A model generated the notes under the pieces. It worked only from the letters and a program-made list of their open reading frames with translations, was not told the origin of the DNA and did no database searches. A program made the position numbers and the translations under genes. A DNA stretch of 49,566 bases from a virus. The stretch is from IMG/VR virus record IMGVR_UViG_3300020156_000209, positions 1 through 49,566 of that record; one strand, given 5' to 3'. Below are positions 8,414-16,954 of the stretch, piece by piece (position 1 is the stretch's first letter; every line of letters starts with the position of its first letter).

Positions 8414-11400
8414 TTATCGGGTTCCTTTCATTGCATTCCAAATATCTCCGCCAGGGCGAATATCACGCATGACGTTTTGCTTATATCGCTGATCGACAAA
8501 ACGTCCGACCTCCGCTCCGAATTGCTCCATTCCGGGAGATGCCTGCGTGGATGTGTTGCCGTTGCCTTCGATGGTGATATAAACCCTTGGGGCCGTGTCG
8601 CCCCCAGCCCCACCTCCTGATACCGCACGAACCCCGAGTGATCCGTCCGCAGCACGAGTAAGCGGCAGGATCGCCTCGGGGCCAGCCTCTCCCATTACCC
8701 CAGCCCCTTTCGCGAAGGCAAAGAACGTCGGGTTATCGACTACCTGTCCGCTGTATGCGCTCAGGTCTGAGGAGGAATAAACGCCGCCCTTAGCGTTGAA
8801 CTGGAAGTTGCTGCCATAGTCGGCAATTGCGGTGCCAGAGCTTGCTGCAACACCACTTCCAGCCGCCCCAAAAACACTCGAACCAACGCTCATGATGGAA
8901 CTAAGGATCGTATTTGTAACCAGTGCCTGCGCTGCCATATCGACCAGGTTTTGAATAACCGATTGAGTTAGCGTGGAGAAAAGATTGATCATGCCCTCTT
9001 TGAAGGTTTGTGTACGAGTCAGCAAGCCTGTGAGGACATTTGTGGTTCGCTCCCTGGTGGCCTCAACCATGCCGATCGCCAGATTATTGAAGTCACCCTG
9101 AGAGCGATATAATTCCAGCGCGGTTTGATACTGGGCATCTGCAGAATCTTTACTGCTCTTCTGCATCAGCATTTCGTACTGCTGCTTACTGACGGCCCCA
9201 TTTCGATAGTAGGTTTCAATCAGGCTTTGCTGCTGTACCAGTTGATTCCTTTGCTGGGCCAATGGATCGACATCCCCGCCAAGATCGAGACGCGGTGCCG
9301 AAAGGGAATCAGCCTTCGCCTGCAGAATTTGCCGGGAGGTATCCTGTGACAGCCTAACCCGCGCCGCCATGTACTCCTTTTCAGTAAGCAGGCGGGCATC
9401 AAGTAGCGACTTGAGTTCCTGACTGGCTTCTTTCTCCTGGCTGATTGCCGCACGCGCAGGGGAATATTGTTCGGCCAGTTCAGCGCGTTGCTTCTGGTAG
9501 TTCTCGGCATTCATCAGCAGAGTGCGCTGCAGGTCCTGCTCACTTGCCCCATTTTTGCGAGCCGCAGCGATCAGTTTCTCCTGGCTGGCCCTTTCCTGCA
9601 GGTCGATTCTGCCAAGGCTGGTCGCGTGAGCTTCTTCGATTTCCCTGCGCAGCTGAAGATACTGATTAACCGTTTCCTTCCTGGCTTTCTCGGTATCCTG
9701 GCCTGTCCAAGGCGTTGTAACCCCCTCTCCGGCCTTAGCGGTCTGCTCAGTGATTTTTTTGATGTCATTTGCAAGAGCATTGGCCTGATCCGCAATACCT
9801 GATTGCACGAGAAAGCGGGATTTCCCGACATTTTCCAGATTGTCTCGTGTTTTTTGAATGCCCTGATTAACCGACTCCAAATCAGCTTCAGCTCGCTGAC
9901 GCGCAGCCTGCATGTCCTTCTTGTTACCAAAGACATCACCGATCCAGCCTTGCTTGTTGGACTGGTCAATCTGCTTATTCATGTACTTCAGCTGGTTTTG
10001 AAGCTTTCCCTGTTCTTCCAGTTGGCTCTCGAGTTGATCGCCAAGGTCCAGTTGTTTAACAGCCAGCTGCTTATCAGAAAGCTGCATCAGCGCAGCCGTG
10101 GTTTCAACGACCGCATCCTTGAGGTTAACTGCAGACTGGCGGGCATCTTTCGCCTGCTGATGGAAATACAGAAGCGCGGAGCCTGCCAGCATTGCTGCAC
10201 CGAATGGACCGCCCACCAGCGCCAGCGCACCACGAGCAAGGCCAACTGCCACAGATGCGGCACGGGCAGTAACTGAAACCTGCCTGTTCGCAGCCGCCAG
10301 CTGCATTTTGGCTCGGGTGGCCAGATTTGTTTGCTCGGTTTCTTCCCGGATTAGCCGGTTAAACTCCCCCTGATAATCAACGTTCATGCCGTACTGTCTG
10401 GCGGTCTTCTCCATCTGACGGTAGTAACCAAACTCTGCGTCATTTCGCTTAAGCGTGGCGGCAGTGGCTTCCAGCGTCTTGCGCGCGCCATCAGCCTGAG
10501 CCGCAGCTGCAGCTTTCACGGCTGCCTGATTCTGCTGCCAGGCGCTTACGCTTTCCCTCAGCCCCGCAGTGAGCTTCGTTGAAAGGACGGGGATCAGCGT
10601 ATAAAGCGCCACGCTTGCAACAGCATTAAAGTTATCGGTAAGCAGGTTAATGCCATCGGTTACGGACTGAATGCCGGAACGCAGAGGGCCGGTACCGCTT
10701 TGACCAATCTTAATGATCATGCCTTCGAAAGCGCTGGTCAGCCCCATGATGTCGCCATTCAGGTTATTCACGCGAATAGCGGCCTGCTCATGCGCTGTCT
10801 GGGTGCCTGTAAGGGTCTGGGTCAGGGCGTCAAGTTTGCTGCGGTTGTCCACCAGCACAGAAGCCGCGTTGATATTCTCAACCCCGAAGAGTTTTACAGC
10901 CTGCGCGGTAGAAAGGTTTTTCTTCGACAGATTCTCCAGCGCGCCACTGAGTCCTACAACTGATGGTTTCAGCGTTTTGTCAGTGCCCTTCTCAAGCGCC
11001 AGGATGACGTTTCTCAGTGCGGTACCTGCTTCACCGCCTTTTATTTCACGCTCGGCCAGAACCTGAATCGCTGCGTTCAGCGTTTCAAATCCGACCCCGG
11101 CCTGCGCGGCGGCCACACCGCCATTTTTGATAGCGGCAGCGGTATCAGCAATTTCAGAAGCCCCGAATTTGGCACCGGCAGCCAGAACGTTGATATAACG
11201 ATCGGCCTCCTGAGCCCCTGCACCGAACTGGTTTAGCGAAAGGGCCAGCGTCCGGGTTGCATCCGGCAAAGTGGAGCCTGCAGCCTGAGCAAGCGTAAGC
11301 GCGCTTTTTGTCGCCTCGGTAAGCCCGTCAGCTGTTTGAAGGAGTTCGGGTTTAGCCGAAGCCATCAGCTTAAGTGCTTCTACTGCCTGGGATGCGCTGT

Positions 11401-11755
11401 ACTCTGTGCTGCGCCCCATTTCCTGAGCGGCTTCATCAAGCGTCTTTAACTGAGCGCCCGTTGCCCCAGTGATAGCCGACAGATCCGATAATGCCTGCCC
11501 ATAATCGCGGGTGGTTGTAATGATGGTGCCCAGCGATAAACCGACTCCGGCAAGTCCCGCAAGGCTGCCGCCAATGCCCGAAATGGTTTTCCCCATCCGG
11601 GAATAGGCTTCATCTGTCTTTTTTGCATCTTCCTGCGCATTACGGTTAAAGCGCTTTGAGGAGTTCTCAGCATCGCCGTATGCACCCATCAGCTGAGATT
11701 TAAAATTGGCTGCGTTGAGATGCAGCCCGACGGCAAGGGAAGCAACGTCAGCCAT
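8414..11755 (-). CDS. H: Tape measure protein H
   Basis: A 1113-residue protein whose length sets tail length. The N-terminal half has long helical stretches and a conserved tape measure core (about residues 70-360, with TMGLTSAFEGM-like segments). Hydrophobic Ala/Gly-rich helices follow near 500 and again near 960 (GSSVFGAAGSGVAASSG), with coiled-coil regions between. I choose MADVASLAVG at 11755, since this ATG overlaps the stop of the frameshifted chaperone (TAATG). The large open frames on the opposite strand are shadows. Confidence 0.95.
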   Translation of the reverse strand: MADVASLAVGLHLNAANFKSQLMGAYGDAENSSKRFNRNAQEDAKKTDEAYSRMGKTISGIGGSLAGLAGVGLSLGTIITTTRDYGQALSDLSAITGATGAQLKTLDEAAQEMGRSTEYSASQAVEALKLMASAKPELLQTADGLTEATKSALTLAQAAGSTLPDATRTLALSLNQFGAGAQEADRYINVLAAGAKFGASEIADTAAAIKNGGVAAAQAGVGFETLNAAIQVLAEREIKGGEAGTALRNVILALEKGTDKTLKPSVVGLSGALENLSKKNLSTAQAVKLFGVENINAASVLVDNRSKLDALTQTLTGTQTAHEQAAIRVNNLNGDIMGLTSAFEGMIIKIGQSGTGPLRSGIQSVTDGINLLTDNFNAVASVALYTLIPVLSTKLTAGLRESVSAWQQNQAAVKAAAAAQADGARKTLEATAATLKRNDAEFGYYRQMEKTARQYGMNVDYQGEFNRLIREETEQTNLATRAKMQLAAANRQVSVTARAASVAVGLARGALALVGGPFGAAMLAGSALLYFHQQAKDARQSAVNLKDAVVETTAALMQLSDKQLAVKQLDLGDQLESQLEEQGKLQNQLKYMNKQIDQSNKQGWIGDVFGNKKDMQAARQRAEADLESVNQGIQKTRDNLENVGKSRFLVQSGIADQANALANDIKKITEQTAKAGEGVTTPWTGQDTEKARKETVNQYLQLRREIEEAHATSLGRIDLQERASQEKLIAAARKNGASEQDLQRTLLMNAENYQKQRAELAEQYSPARAAISQEKEASQELKSLLDARLLTEKEYMAARVRLSQDTSRQILQAKADSLSAPRLDLGGDVDPLAQQRNQLVQQQSLIETYYRNGAVSKQQYEMLMQKSSKDSADAQYQTALELYRSQGDFNNLAIGMVEATRERTTNVLTGLLTRTQTFKEGMINLFSTLTQSVIQNLVDMAAQALVTNTILSSIMSVGSSVFGAAGSGVAASSGTAIADYGSNFQFNAKGGVYSSSDLSAYSGQVVDNPTFFAFAKGAGVMGEAGPEAILPLTRAADGSLGVRAVSGGGAGGDTAPRVYITIEGNGNTSTQASPGMEQFGAEVGRFVDQRYKQNVMRDIRPGGDIWNAMKGTR

Positions 11756-12356
11756 TACATTAACGCTCTCATTACTGCCGCACACTGATCGTCAACATTA
11801 CTGACTACAGTGGGAGGCGGGGTTTCAGGAGCCAGAGAATTCTCTTCATCGGGACGGCTAATAGCACCGGTACGCAGGAAATACGCGCGCCAGTGGTAGA
11901 GAGTTTCTACCGGGAGTGCGGCTATCTTTGACGGGTCAGGCTCGCCCCAGCGGTCGGCCAGCCAGAAAATCAGCTCAAGCCAGGGCGAGTTGGTTAGTTT
12001 TTTTCCGCGTCCTCAAGTTTGCCCAGAGCATGCTTTTTGACAGTGGCAATCGCGTCCAGCAGCGCCACGTTGTCATGTGCCTGCAGCAGTTCTGCTGCGG
12101 TGGGTTTGTCTTCAGCTGCTATTGGGCTGCCGTCGGGCTGAACCAGGCAATCGACAATCAGCTGCACGCTGAGCTCAGAGGCTTTCCGGGCATCTTCGGC
12201 GATCTGGCTGTCACGCAGTGCTTCTTCATGATCGATGAGTTCTCCGGCCGTCATGCGGCGCAGATAAACAGTGGTACCAAAAATTTCGGCTGTAACGATA
12301 GCGTTTTTAGGTTTAAGCAGAGCTGATTTCAGTGCAGAGACATCGATGGTAGACAT
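11755..12356 (-). CDS. Tail assembly chaperone GT (-1 frameshift product)
   Basis: The short protein ends GAA AAA AAC TAA. The run A AAA AAC is a classic -1 slippery heptamer. After slipping, translation continues LTNSPWLELIFWLADRWGEP for 80 more codons and stops exactly at the tape measure start (TAATG). The fusion is about 200 residues and matches the gpG-T arrangement of lambda, in which the T part recruits the tape measure. The T region has no start codon of its own. Confidence 0.85.
11994..12356 (-). CDS. G: Tail assembly chaperone G (short form)
   Basis: A 120-residue acidic helical protein (MSTIDVSALKSALLKPK...) of the gpG-type tail chaperone group. It coats the tape measure during assembly and is absent from the virion. 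Most ribosomes should stop at 11994; a minority shift to make the GT fusion. Confidence 0.88.
   Translation of the reverse strand: MSTIDVSALKSALLKPKNAIVTAEIFGTTVYLRRMTAGELIDHEEALRDSQIAEDARKASELSVQLIVDCLVQPDGSPIAAEDKPTAAELLQAHDNVALLDAIATVKKHALGKLEDAEKN
11997..12003 (-). other. Programmed -1 frameshift site
   Basis: The heptamer A AAA AAC is in the correct frame, immediately before the TAA stop. Confidence 0.85.
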
Positions 12357-12377
12357 AGTTCTTCCTGATAATGAAAT

Positions 12378-12401
12378 AAAAAAGGCCGCAAGAATGCGGC
12401 C
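12378..12401 (-). terminator. Intrinsic terminator between tail tube and chaperone genes
   Basis: On the minus strand GGCCGCA-TTCT-TGCGGCC is followed by six T. Confidence 0.8.
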
Positions 12402-12419
12402 CGTCAGTGATGGAGGGGA

Positions 12420-12872
12420 TCAGCTGCCTGCAGCCGTACCCCAGGTAATATTGTTCTGTTTGCCCTGAACGGTAATCTGGATAACCTCAGACGCTGGCGC
12501 GGTGATTTCATTCATCTGCCAGCCAGACAAAGCCAGGATCATGTTTGCCGTTCGTCCGTTTGGCAGCTCAACGTAAAACTGTACGGTTTCACGGTTCTCC
12601 GCTGCGTTGAGGAAATCGGCAAAGTCCTGGTTGGCAGGATCATCGATGAAGCCCAACGATTTTTCCGGGCCTTCCGGCAGATCAGAAATGAACTGCTTGC
12701 TGGTATCAATCAGCGTAGTGCAGTCCACAAAGCTGCCCGTCTGCCCTGTTGCACCCAGCGCCTTACAGTTAATAAGCGGTTTCATTGTTGCTACGTCGCT
12801 GCCCGAAGCACCCCACATAACGACGGTGCCAGCAGGCAGCATCGCGTACTCTGGCGAAGTTTTATCAGCCAT
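12420..12872 (-). CDS. Major tail (tube) protein
   Basis: A 150-residue protein with the compact acidic character of a long-tail tube protein (SFVDCTTLIDTSKQFISDLP, then LNAAENRETVQFYVELPNGR). It directly precedes the G/GT chaperones, the invariant position of the tube gene. A terminator after it could raise its transcript share relative to downstream tail genes. Confidence 0.88.
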   Translation of the reverse strand: MADKTSPEYAMLPAGTVVMWGASGSDVATMKPLINCKALGATGQTGSFVDCTTLIDTSKQFISDLPEGPEKSLGFIDDPANQDFADFLNAAENRETVQFYVELPNGRTANMILALSGWQMNEITAPASEVIQITVQGKQNNITWGTAAGS

Positions 12873-12904
12873 AATTTCTCTCTCTTTGAAGGTGGCAGCG
12901 AGCG

Positions 12905-13309
12905 CTACCGATGGTTTTCAATGCGATCGCGGATCTCTATCGCGAGAATGCGCAGAACTTTCGCTTTCTGATAATCGAGCGCCGGACGAATGAAGGGACT
13001 GGCGACCTGCTTCACGGTCCCCATCTCCTGAGCCAGCGCTTTGATGAAGTGTTTTTTGCTCGGGCCAACGCGAAGATAAACAACCGCATTGCCCCTGGTT
13101 TTGGAAGTAGATGAGCGAATTTTAATGGAGTCGCGCATGTGCTCACCTTTTGCAGTTTCGTCATAACCAGCATGCGCTTTCATGTCCTCCAGCACGGTCT
13201 CTAGAGCAGCTTTCCCGGCATCCCGCAGAATCTGCGTCCCGACCTTTTCGCCCAGCGCCAGGAGCTGGCGCTCCAGCTCCTGCAGCCCTTCAACCTTCAT
13301 GTGGATCAT
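12905..13309 (-). CDS. HK97 gp10-family tail completion protein
   Basis: A 134-residue protein with the family pattern: N-terminal MKVEGLQELERQLLALGEKV, central ...MRDSIKIR, and the AQEMGTVKQVASPFIRPAL segment. It closes the head-proximal tail end. The ATG at 13309 overlaps the previous stop (ATGA); Met4 at 13300 is an alternative start. Confidence 0.88.
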   Translation of the reverse strand: MIHMKVEGLQELERQLLALGEKVGTQILRDAGKAALETVLEDMKAHAGYDETAKGEHMRDSIKIRSSTSKTRGNAVVYLRVGPSKKHFIKALAQEMGTVKQVASPFIRPALDYQKAKVLRILAIEIRDRIENHR

Positions 13310-13704
13310 GATGAGTCCTCATAAAAATAAAGTATAAAGTCGCGGTTAATCCTGTACTGGACCTGATTACTGGTAAGGGTGGTTTTGTCCTGAAGAATAT
13401 TCCCGCGCTGAACGTACTGGATTGGATATCCCTCAAGCTCGCCGTGGACGATGCTTTTCCAGAGAGACCAGATAGCCTTATCCAGCTGAACCAGACTGGT
13501 ATAATCATCCACTTTGTACATGGAGATTTGGAATCGTCCGGCGATCAGCCCCGTTCGCACCATTCCAGTTTCAATTTCAGGATCCGATATTCGCTGAAAA
13601 GTAATACCGCTTTGCTCGCTGTCTGGCAGAAGAAGAGGATAAACAGCCATCCCGGACAGACGCTCAAGCGAGGTTTTAATTGCTTGCTCTATCATGACGA
13701 CCAT
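13306..13704 (-). CDS. Tail terminator/completion protein (DUF3168-like)
   Basis: A 132-residue protein with a conserved SLERLSG...VYPLLLPDSEQSG start and DKAIWSLWKSI core, typical of gpU-like tail terminators. It overlaps the end of the head-closure gene. The start may be the second Met at 13695, which has the better ribosome site. Confidence 0.8.
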   Translation of the reverse strand: MVVMIEQAIKTSLERLSGMAVYPLLLPDSEQSGITFQRISDPEIETGMVRTGLIAGRFQISMYKVDDYTSLVQLDKAIWSLWKSIVHGELEGYPIQYVQRGNILQDKTTLTSNQVQYRINRDFILYFYEDSS

Positions 13705-14020
13705 CTCTTTCAGCTTTTATTTCAACCCGGTCGGACTGGCTGCGGTCAACGGCAACCACGGTGAACAATTCATCTTTCCACCGCAATTTCCAGTCAATAT
13801 CAATATCCTGACGGGGCCGGATAGTAAAAAGCCAGGTTTCAACAACCTGCTTTTGATCCAGCGTGCGTATTTTCCGGTTCGATTTAACCTCTGCTTTAGC
13901 CCAGACAGTGGCAATATCGATAACGCCTCCGGGGATCACCTCACCAAGCTGTCCGCTCAGCGTCTCCTGGCGCTGCAACGTAACCCGCTTATTAAGCTCC
14001 CCGGCCTGTAGCGAAGCCAT
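13676..14020 (-). CDS. Head closure / head-tail adaptor protein
   Basis: A 114-residue SPP1 gp16-type protein (GELNKRVTLQRQ..., then VWAKAEV, then DWKLRWKDELFTVVAVDRS). It forms the ring below the connector where the tail docks. It sits between connector and tail terminator, as expected. Confidence 0.88.
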   Translation of the reverse strand: MASLQAGELNKRVTLQRQETLSGQLGEVIPGGVIDIATVWAKAEVKSNRKIRTLDQKQVVETWLFTIRPRQDIDIDWKLRWKDELFTVVAVDRSQSDRVEIKAERDGRHDRASN

Positions 14021-14031
14021 ACGCTCTCCTT

Positions 14032-14364
14032 TCAGATAATGGTTGGCCGACGAAGATCGTAGATAAGCATCGTGACGGAATACGGAAGTTCACCCTGCTT
14101 AAGTTTGTCCTCCTCCTCTCCGCCCCGATTGCGGTCCAGCCAGCCCAGCAGCATTAGCAGAGCCGTCTGGGTCCGACGCAGAGGTTCGCCTTCAATCAGA
14201 TCTCCGCTGGGGTTGACGATTTGGTCGCGACTTCCCTGAACGTAAGCGAGAATAGCCGCGCTGCCAGCCTGAATTTTCATGGTCAGATCGGCATTGCCGG
14301 CATCTTCATTGGCGTCAATGCGCAGGTGCTCTTTCGCCTGTTCAAGAGTGATAAGTTCAATCAC
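14032..14364 (-). CDS. Head-tail connector, HK97 gp6-like
   Basis: A 110-residue helical protein (MIELITLEQAKEHLRID...ALLMLLGWLDRNR) matching the gp6-like adaptor family that binds under the portal. Its start overlaps the stop of the fibre-like gene (ATGA-type). Confidence 0.9.
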   Translation of the reverse strand: MIELITLEQAKEHLRIDANEDAGNADLTMKIQAGSAAILAYVQGSRDQIVNPSGDLIEGEPLRRTQTALLMLLGWLDRNRGGEEEDKLKQGELPYSVTMLIYDLRRPTII

Positions 14365-15404
14365 GTTTTATCCCTCCCGTCCCGACCGCGCTTGGTCGCG
14401 AGCGTCCAGCTTTTTGAGCCAGTTTCGCCAGGCTTGTCCTGTGTCTGTTCGTCGCAGTGCCAGAGCGAACCGCCCCACGTTACCGTATCGCCAGGCCGGT
14501 ACTCATGGCCAGATTTGAACACGCCCTTATAAATCATGACCGGCACATCAAACGTTTTGGTTTCGCTGCTGCCGCTTGTCCGGTTAACCGTTAAGGTGAA
14601 ACAACGCTGATCGGAGCGTTCAATTTCCACGCCTGCCACACCATCAACTACACATTCCCAGCCGCGCATGCCGTGCGTTTTCTCGTAGGATCGCCAGAGG
14701 CCGCCTTTATGCGTTGCATAAGAGCCGCGCGGGTAACTTTTCCCTTCGTCAATGGATGGGAGGATTTCGAGCGCCAGCGCGTCGCGGCCATCTTCCCCGT
14801 CCCTGCCGGGCTCTGCCGGAGGGATAGCAGCGACAGCCTCGCCTAAGAGCGCTTTTACATCAGGTAAAACCGGCATTGCCGCAGCAACGAGTTCCTCCAG
14901 CATCGGCTTCACATCTTCGGCAGTAACGCTTTTTCCATCCTGCGGAACAGGTATAGAACGGAACGCATCACTCACCGCCTCATCCACCGCCTGCTTCAGC
15001 AACGCCGGATCATAATCTTTACCGTCTTTTGGTGTCGGTATAGCACTGAACGCTTTATCGACCATCTCCTGCAGCATCGGCTGAACGTCGTCTGGCGTCA
15101 GACTTTTGCCGTCCTGTGGAGGCGGGACAGCGGCGGCCGCTTCCCTTACCAAAGAGGAAATGTCTGGCAACTGAGGTAATTCTGGTGTGGGAAGATCCGC
15201 TACAGCTGCTGCCACCATGGCGGAAAAGTCAGGCGATGGACTGTCTTTTATTTCTGCGATGGCTTCGGCAAGCTGGCTCAGCTTGTTTTCAAAGGACTCG
15301 CTTTGCGCCTGAAGGCTTCTGCTGAATCCCTCACGAATTTCAGTGAGCACCTGACCAAATTCCTCACCCAGTACCTTTATCAGGGATAATTCGCGTTCGT
15401 TCAT
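14361..15404 (-). CDS. Repeat-bearing fibre-like protein in head operon, C-terminal carbohydrate-binding-like module
   Basis: A 347-residue protein, not a standard head gene. It has a helical N-terminus (about 1-55, coiled-coil-like), then three ~35-residue repeats with the pattern IPxPxDGKSxTxxDVxPML, then a short collagen-like stretch (GRDGEDGRD). The C-terminal module (about 215-347) ends GHEYRPGDTVTWGGSLWHC...SWTLATKRGRDGRD, similar by eye to small chitin/carbohydrate-binding (CBM5/12-like) modules. It overlaps portal and connector genes by four bases each, so it is expressed with them. A virion surface fibre is a likely role; this is inference. Confidence 0.75.
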   Translation of the reverse strand: MNERELSLIKVLGEEFGQVLTEIREGFSRSLQAQSESFENKLSQLAEAIAEIKDSPSPDFSAMVAAAVADLPTPELPQLPDISSLVREAAAAVPPPQDGKSLTPDDVQPMLQEMVDKAFSAIPTPKDGKDYDPALLKQAVDEAVSDAFRSIPVPQDGKSVTAEDVKPMLEELVAAAMPVLPDVKALLGEAVAAIPPAEPGRDGEDGRDALALEILPSIDEGKSYPRGSYATHKGGLWRSYEKTHGMRGWECVVDGVAGVEIERSDQRCFTLTVNRTSGSSETKTFDVPVMIYKGVFKSGHEYRPGDTVTWGGSLWHCDEQTQDKPGETGSKSWTLATKRGRDGRDKT

Positions 15405-16750
15405 TTGATAAGTAATCCTCTGATCATGGCTTTGGCCGCTGACTGCTCTGCATCAGACAGTGCCTTACCTTCATCACTGGCTGTTGATGGCGGCGATGAC
15501 TGGCTGGCTTTACCAAAGGGATCGTCTGAGGCATCACGGCGCGCCAGTGCGCCCAGACTAAAGTTCTGCTGTTGCAGGTACAGCTCATCGCCGCCAGTGA
15601 CCGGGGGCAGGTTCTCACTGCGTCGCGCCTCATTCGGTGTAAGGATGGTGTTTTTTACACCTTCCCCCAGCGTTTTGATCCGGCGTTCGCTGTCCATACG
15701 CAGAAGCGCGCTCACATCAAACTCGGTGCCGGTACCATCTTCCAGTTCAAACGCTTCATCCAGCAGCAGCTCGATCGACTCAATCAGCGCCTGCAGGCAC
15801 TGCGAGTAATACTGCTGCTCGAGCGCCTCGATGTTGTCATAAGAAGGAAGTTCACCGATCCCGGCTTTGTATGCCGGGACATGAAATGCCGAGCAAACGA
15901 TTTTGGCTGACATCTGGAGTTGCTCGACCATCTTCGCATCATCAGCAGACATAGAGACCGCGTTGTACTTGGCACCATTGCTCAGCAGGCCCGTTTTTCC
16001 CGCATTTTCCCCGCTGTAACCCGTCTCCCAGTCGGTTTTGAGTTTCCGCGCATTCTCCTCGGTGATGTTGCCAGGCACTTCAATAACCCCGCTTGGCTTG
16101 CTGCCGTTGCGGAAAAAGGAAGCTGAGTTTTGCTGAATATGATGGCCCTGCATCGCAGCCAGCCCGGCAGCGTAGATGGGTGAAAGTCCGACGAGCGGAT
16201 GAAACAGACAGTTGAAACGGTCATGAATAACCTCACGCGCCGGAACGGTGACCGATGATTCCACGCCCGACATGTTGTCAGGGTTAATCTGGTAAAAAAC
16301 GGAGCCATCGTCCGCCACCAGTGGCGTCACTTTGCTCCAGTCCAGAATGCGAAGCTCTGTGATTTCGCCGCGGGTATTACGGATCTTCAGGGCAATGGTA
16401 TTGCCGTGGCATAGCTTCGAGTTAAGCCAGCATTCAAAAAACTGAATGCGGTTCTGGAATGCATTGGGGCGCCTGTAAATCGCTGCGACTTTACCGCTGC
16501 TGCTTTCTTTCCATATACCCTTTGAGTCACGGCGCATCATTCGCAGCGGCATCTTGGCAATATCACTGGCAATAAGCGATATGCAGGAGAAAACAGCGTG
16601 GAAGGAAAGCACGGTGTTCTGATTAATTTCGAGGTTACGCTGCCAGGCCCCGGCAAAGGGTTCACGGACAAAACTTAACAGTGAGGTCCAGGCGCCCTGG
16701 CTGGCGGGTTGTTGCAGCGCCTTCTCTTTTTTCCGGAAAGGGTTCCACAT
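15401..16750 (-). CDS. Portal protein, HK97 family
   Basis: A 449-residue phage portal of the HK97 family. The core shows SFHAVFSCISLIASDIAKMPL, YRRPNAFQNRIQFFECWL and VIHDRFNCLFHPLVGLSPIYA, typical of the family, and a Ser/Asp-rich C-terminus. It forms the dodecameric DNA entry ring. Its ATG overlaps the stop of the small gene upstream (TGATG). Confidence 0.95.
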   Translation of the reverse strand: MWNPFRKKEKALQQPASQGAWTSLLSFVREPFAGAWQRNLEINQNTVLSFHAVFSCISLIASDIAKMPLRMMRRDSKGIWKESSSGKVAAIYRRPNAFQNRIQFFECWLNSKLCHGNTIALKIRNTRGEITELRILDWSKVTPLVADDGSVFYQINPDNMSGVESSVTVPAREVIHDRFNCLFHPLVGLSPIYAAGLAAMQGHHIQQNSASFFRNGSKPSGVIEVPGNITEENARKLKTDWETGYSGENAGKTGLLSNGAKYNAVSMSADDAKMVEQLQMSAKIVCSAFHVPAYKAGIGELPSYDNIEALEQQYYSQCLQALIESIELLLDEAFELEDGTGTEFDVSALLRMDSERRIKTLGEGVKNTILTPNEARRSENLPPVTGGDELYLQQQNFSLGALARRDASDDPFGKASQSSPPSTASDEGKALSDAEQSAAKAMIRGLLIK

Positions 16751-16917
16751 CAGCCATTCCCCGCATTATTTTTCTTTTTTCCGCCACCAGCGCGCTTTCC
16801 GCCGGTGTACTCAGCCTTGCCCAGCAACACCAGCACCCTCGCACACTGGTCATCCACGTTTTTTTCATCACAGGGCATGGAGTCATGCGTGCGTTGCAGA
16901 TACCTGATTTTAGCCAT
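16750..16917 (-). CDS. Small conserved head-operon protein (55 aa)
   Basis: A short gene between capsid and portal: it starts MAKIRYLQRTHDSMPCDEKN and ends with a Gly/Lys-rich tail (GGGKKKNN). Its stop overlaps the portal start (TGATG), which argues strongly that it is translated. Similar short basic-tailed proteins occur next to the portal in HK97-like phages; function unknown. Confidence 0.75.
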   Translation of the reverse strand: MAKIRYLQRTHDSMPCDEKNVDDQCARVLVLLGKAEYTGGKRAGGGKKKNNAGNG

Positions 16918-16954
16918 GCAAAATGGCGGGGCTTCCCCCGCCCTCCTGAGTTGA

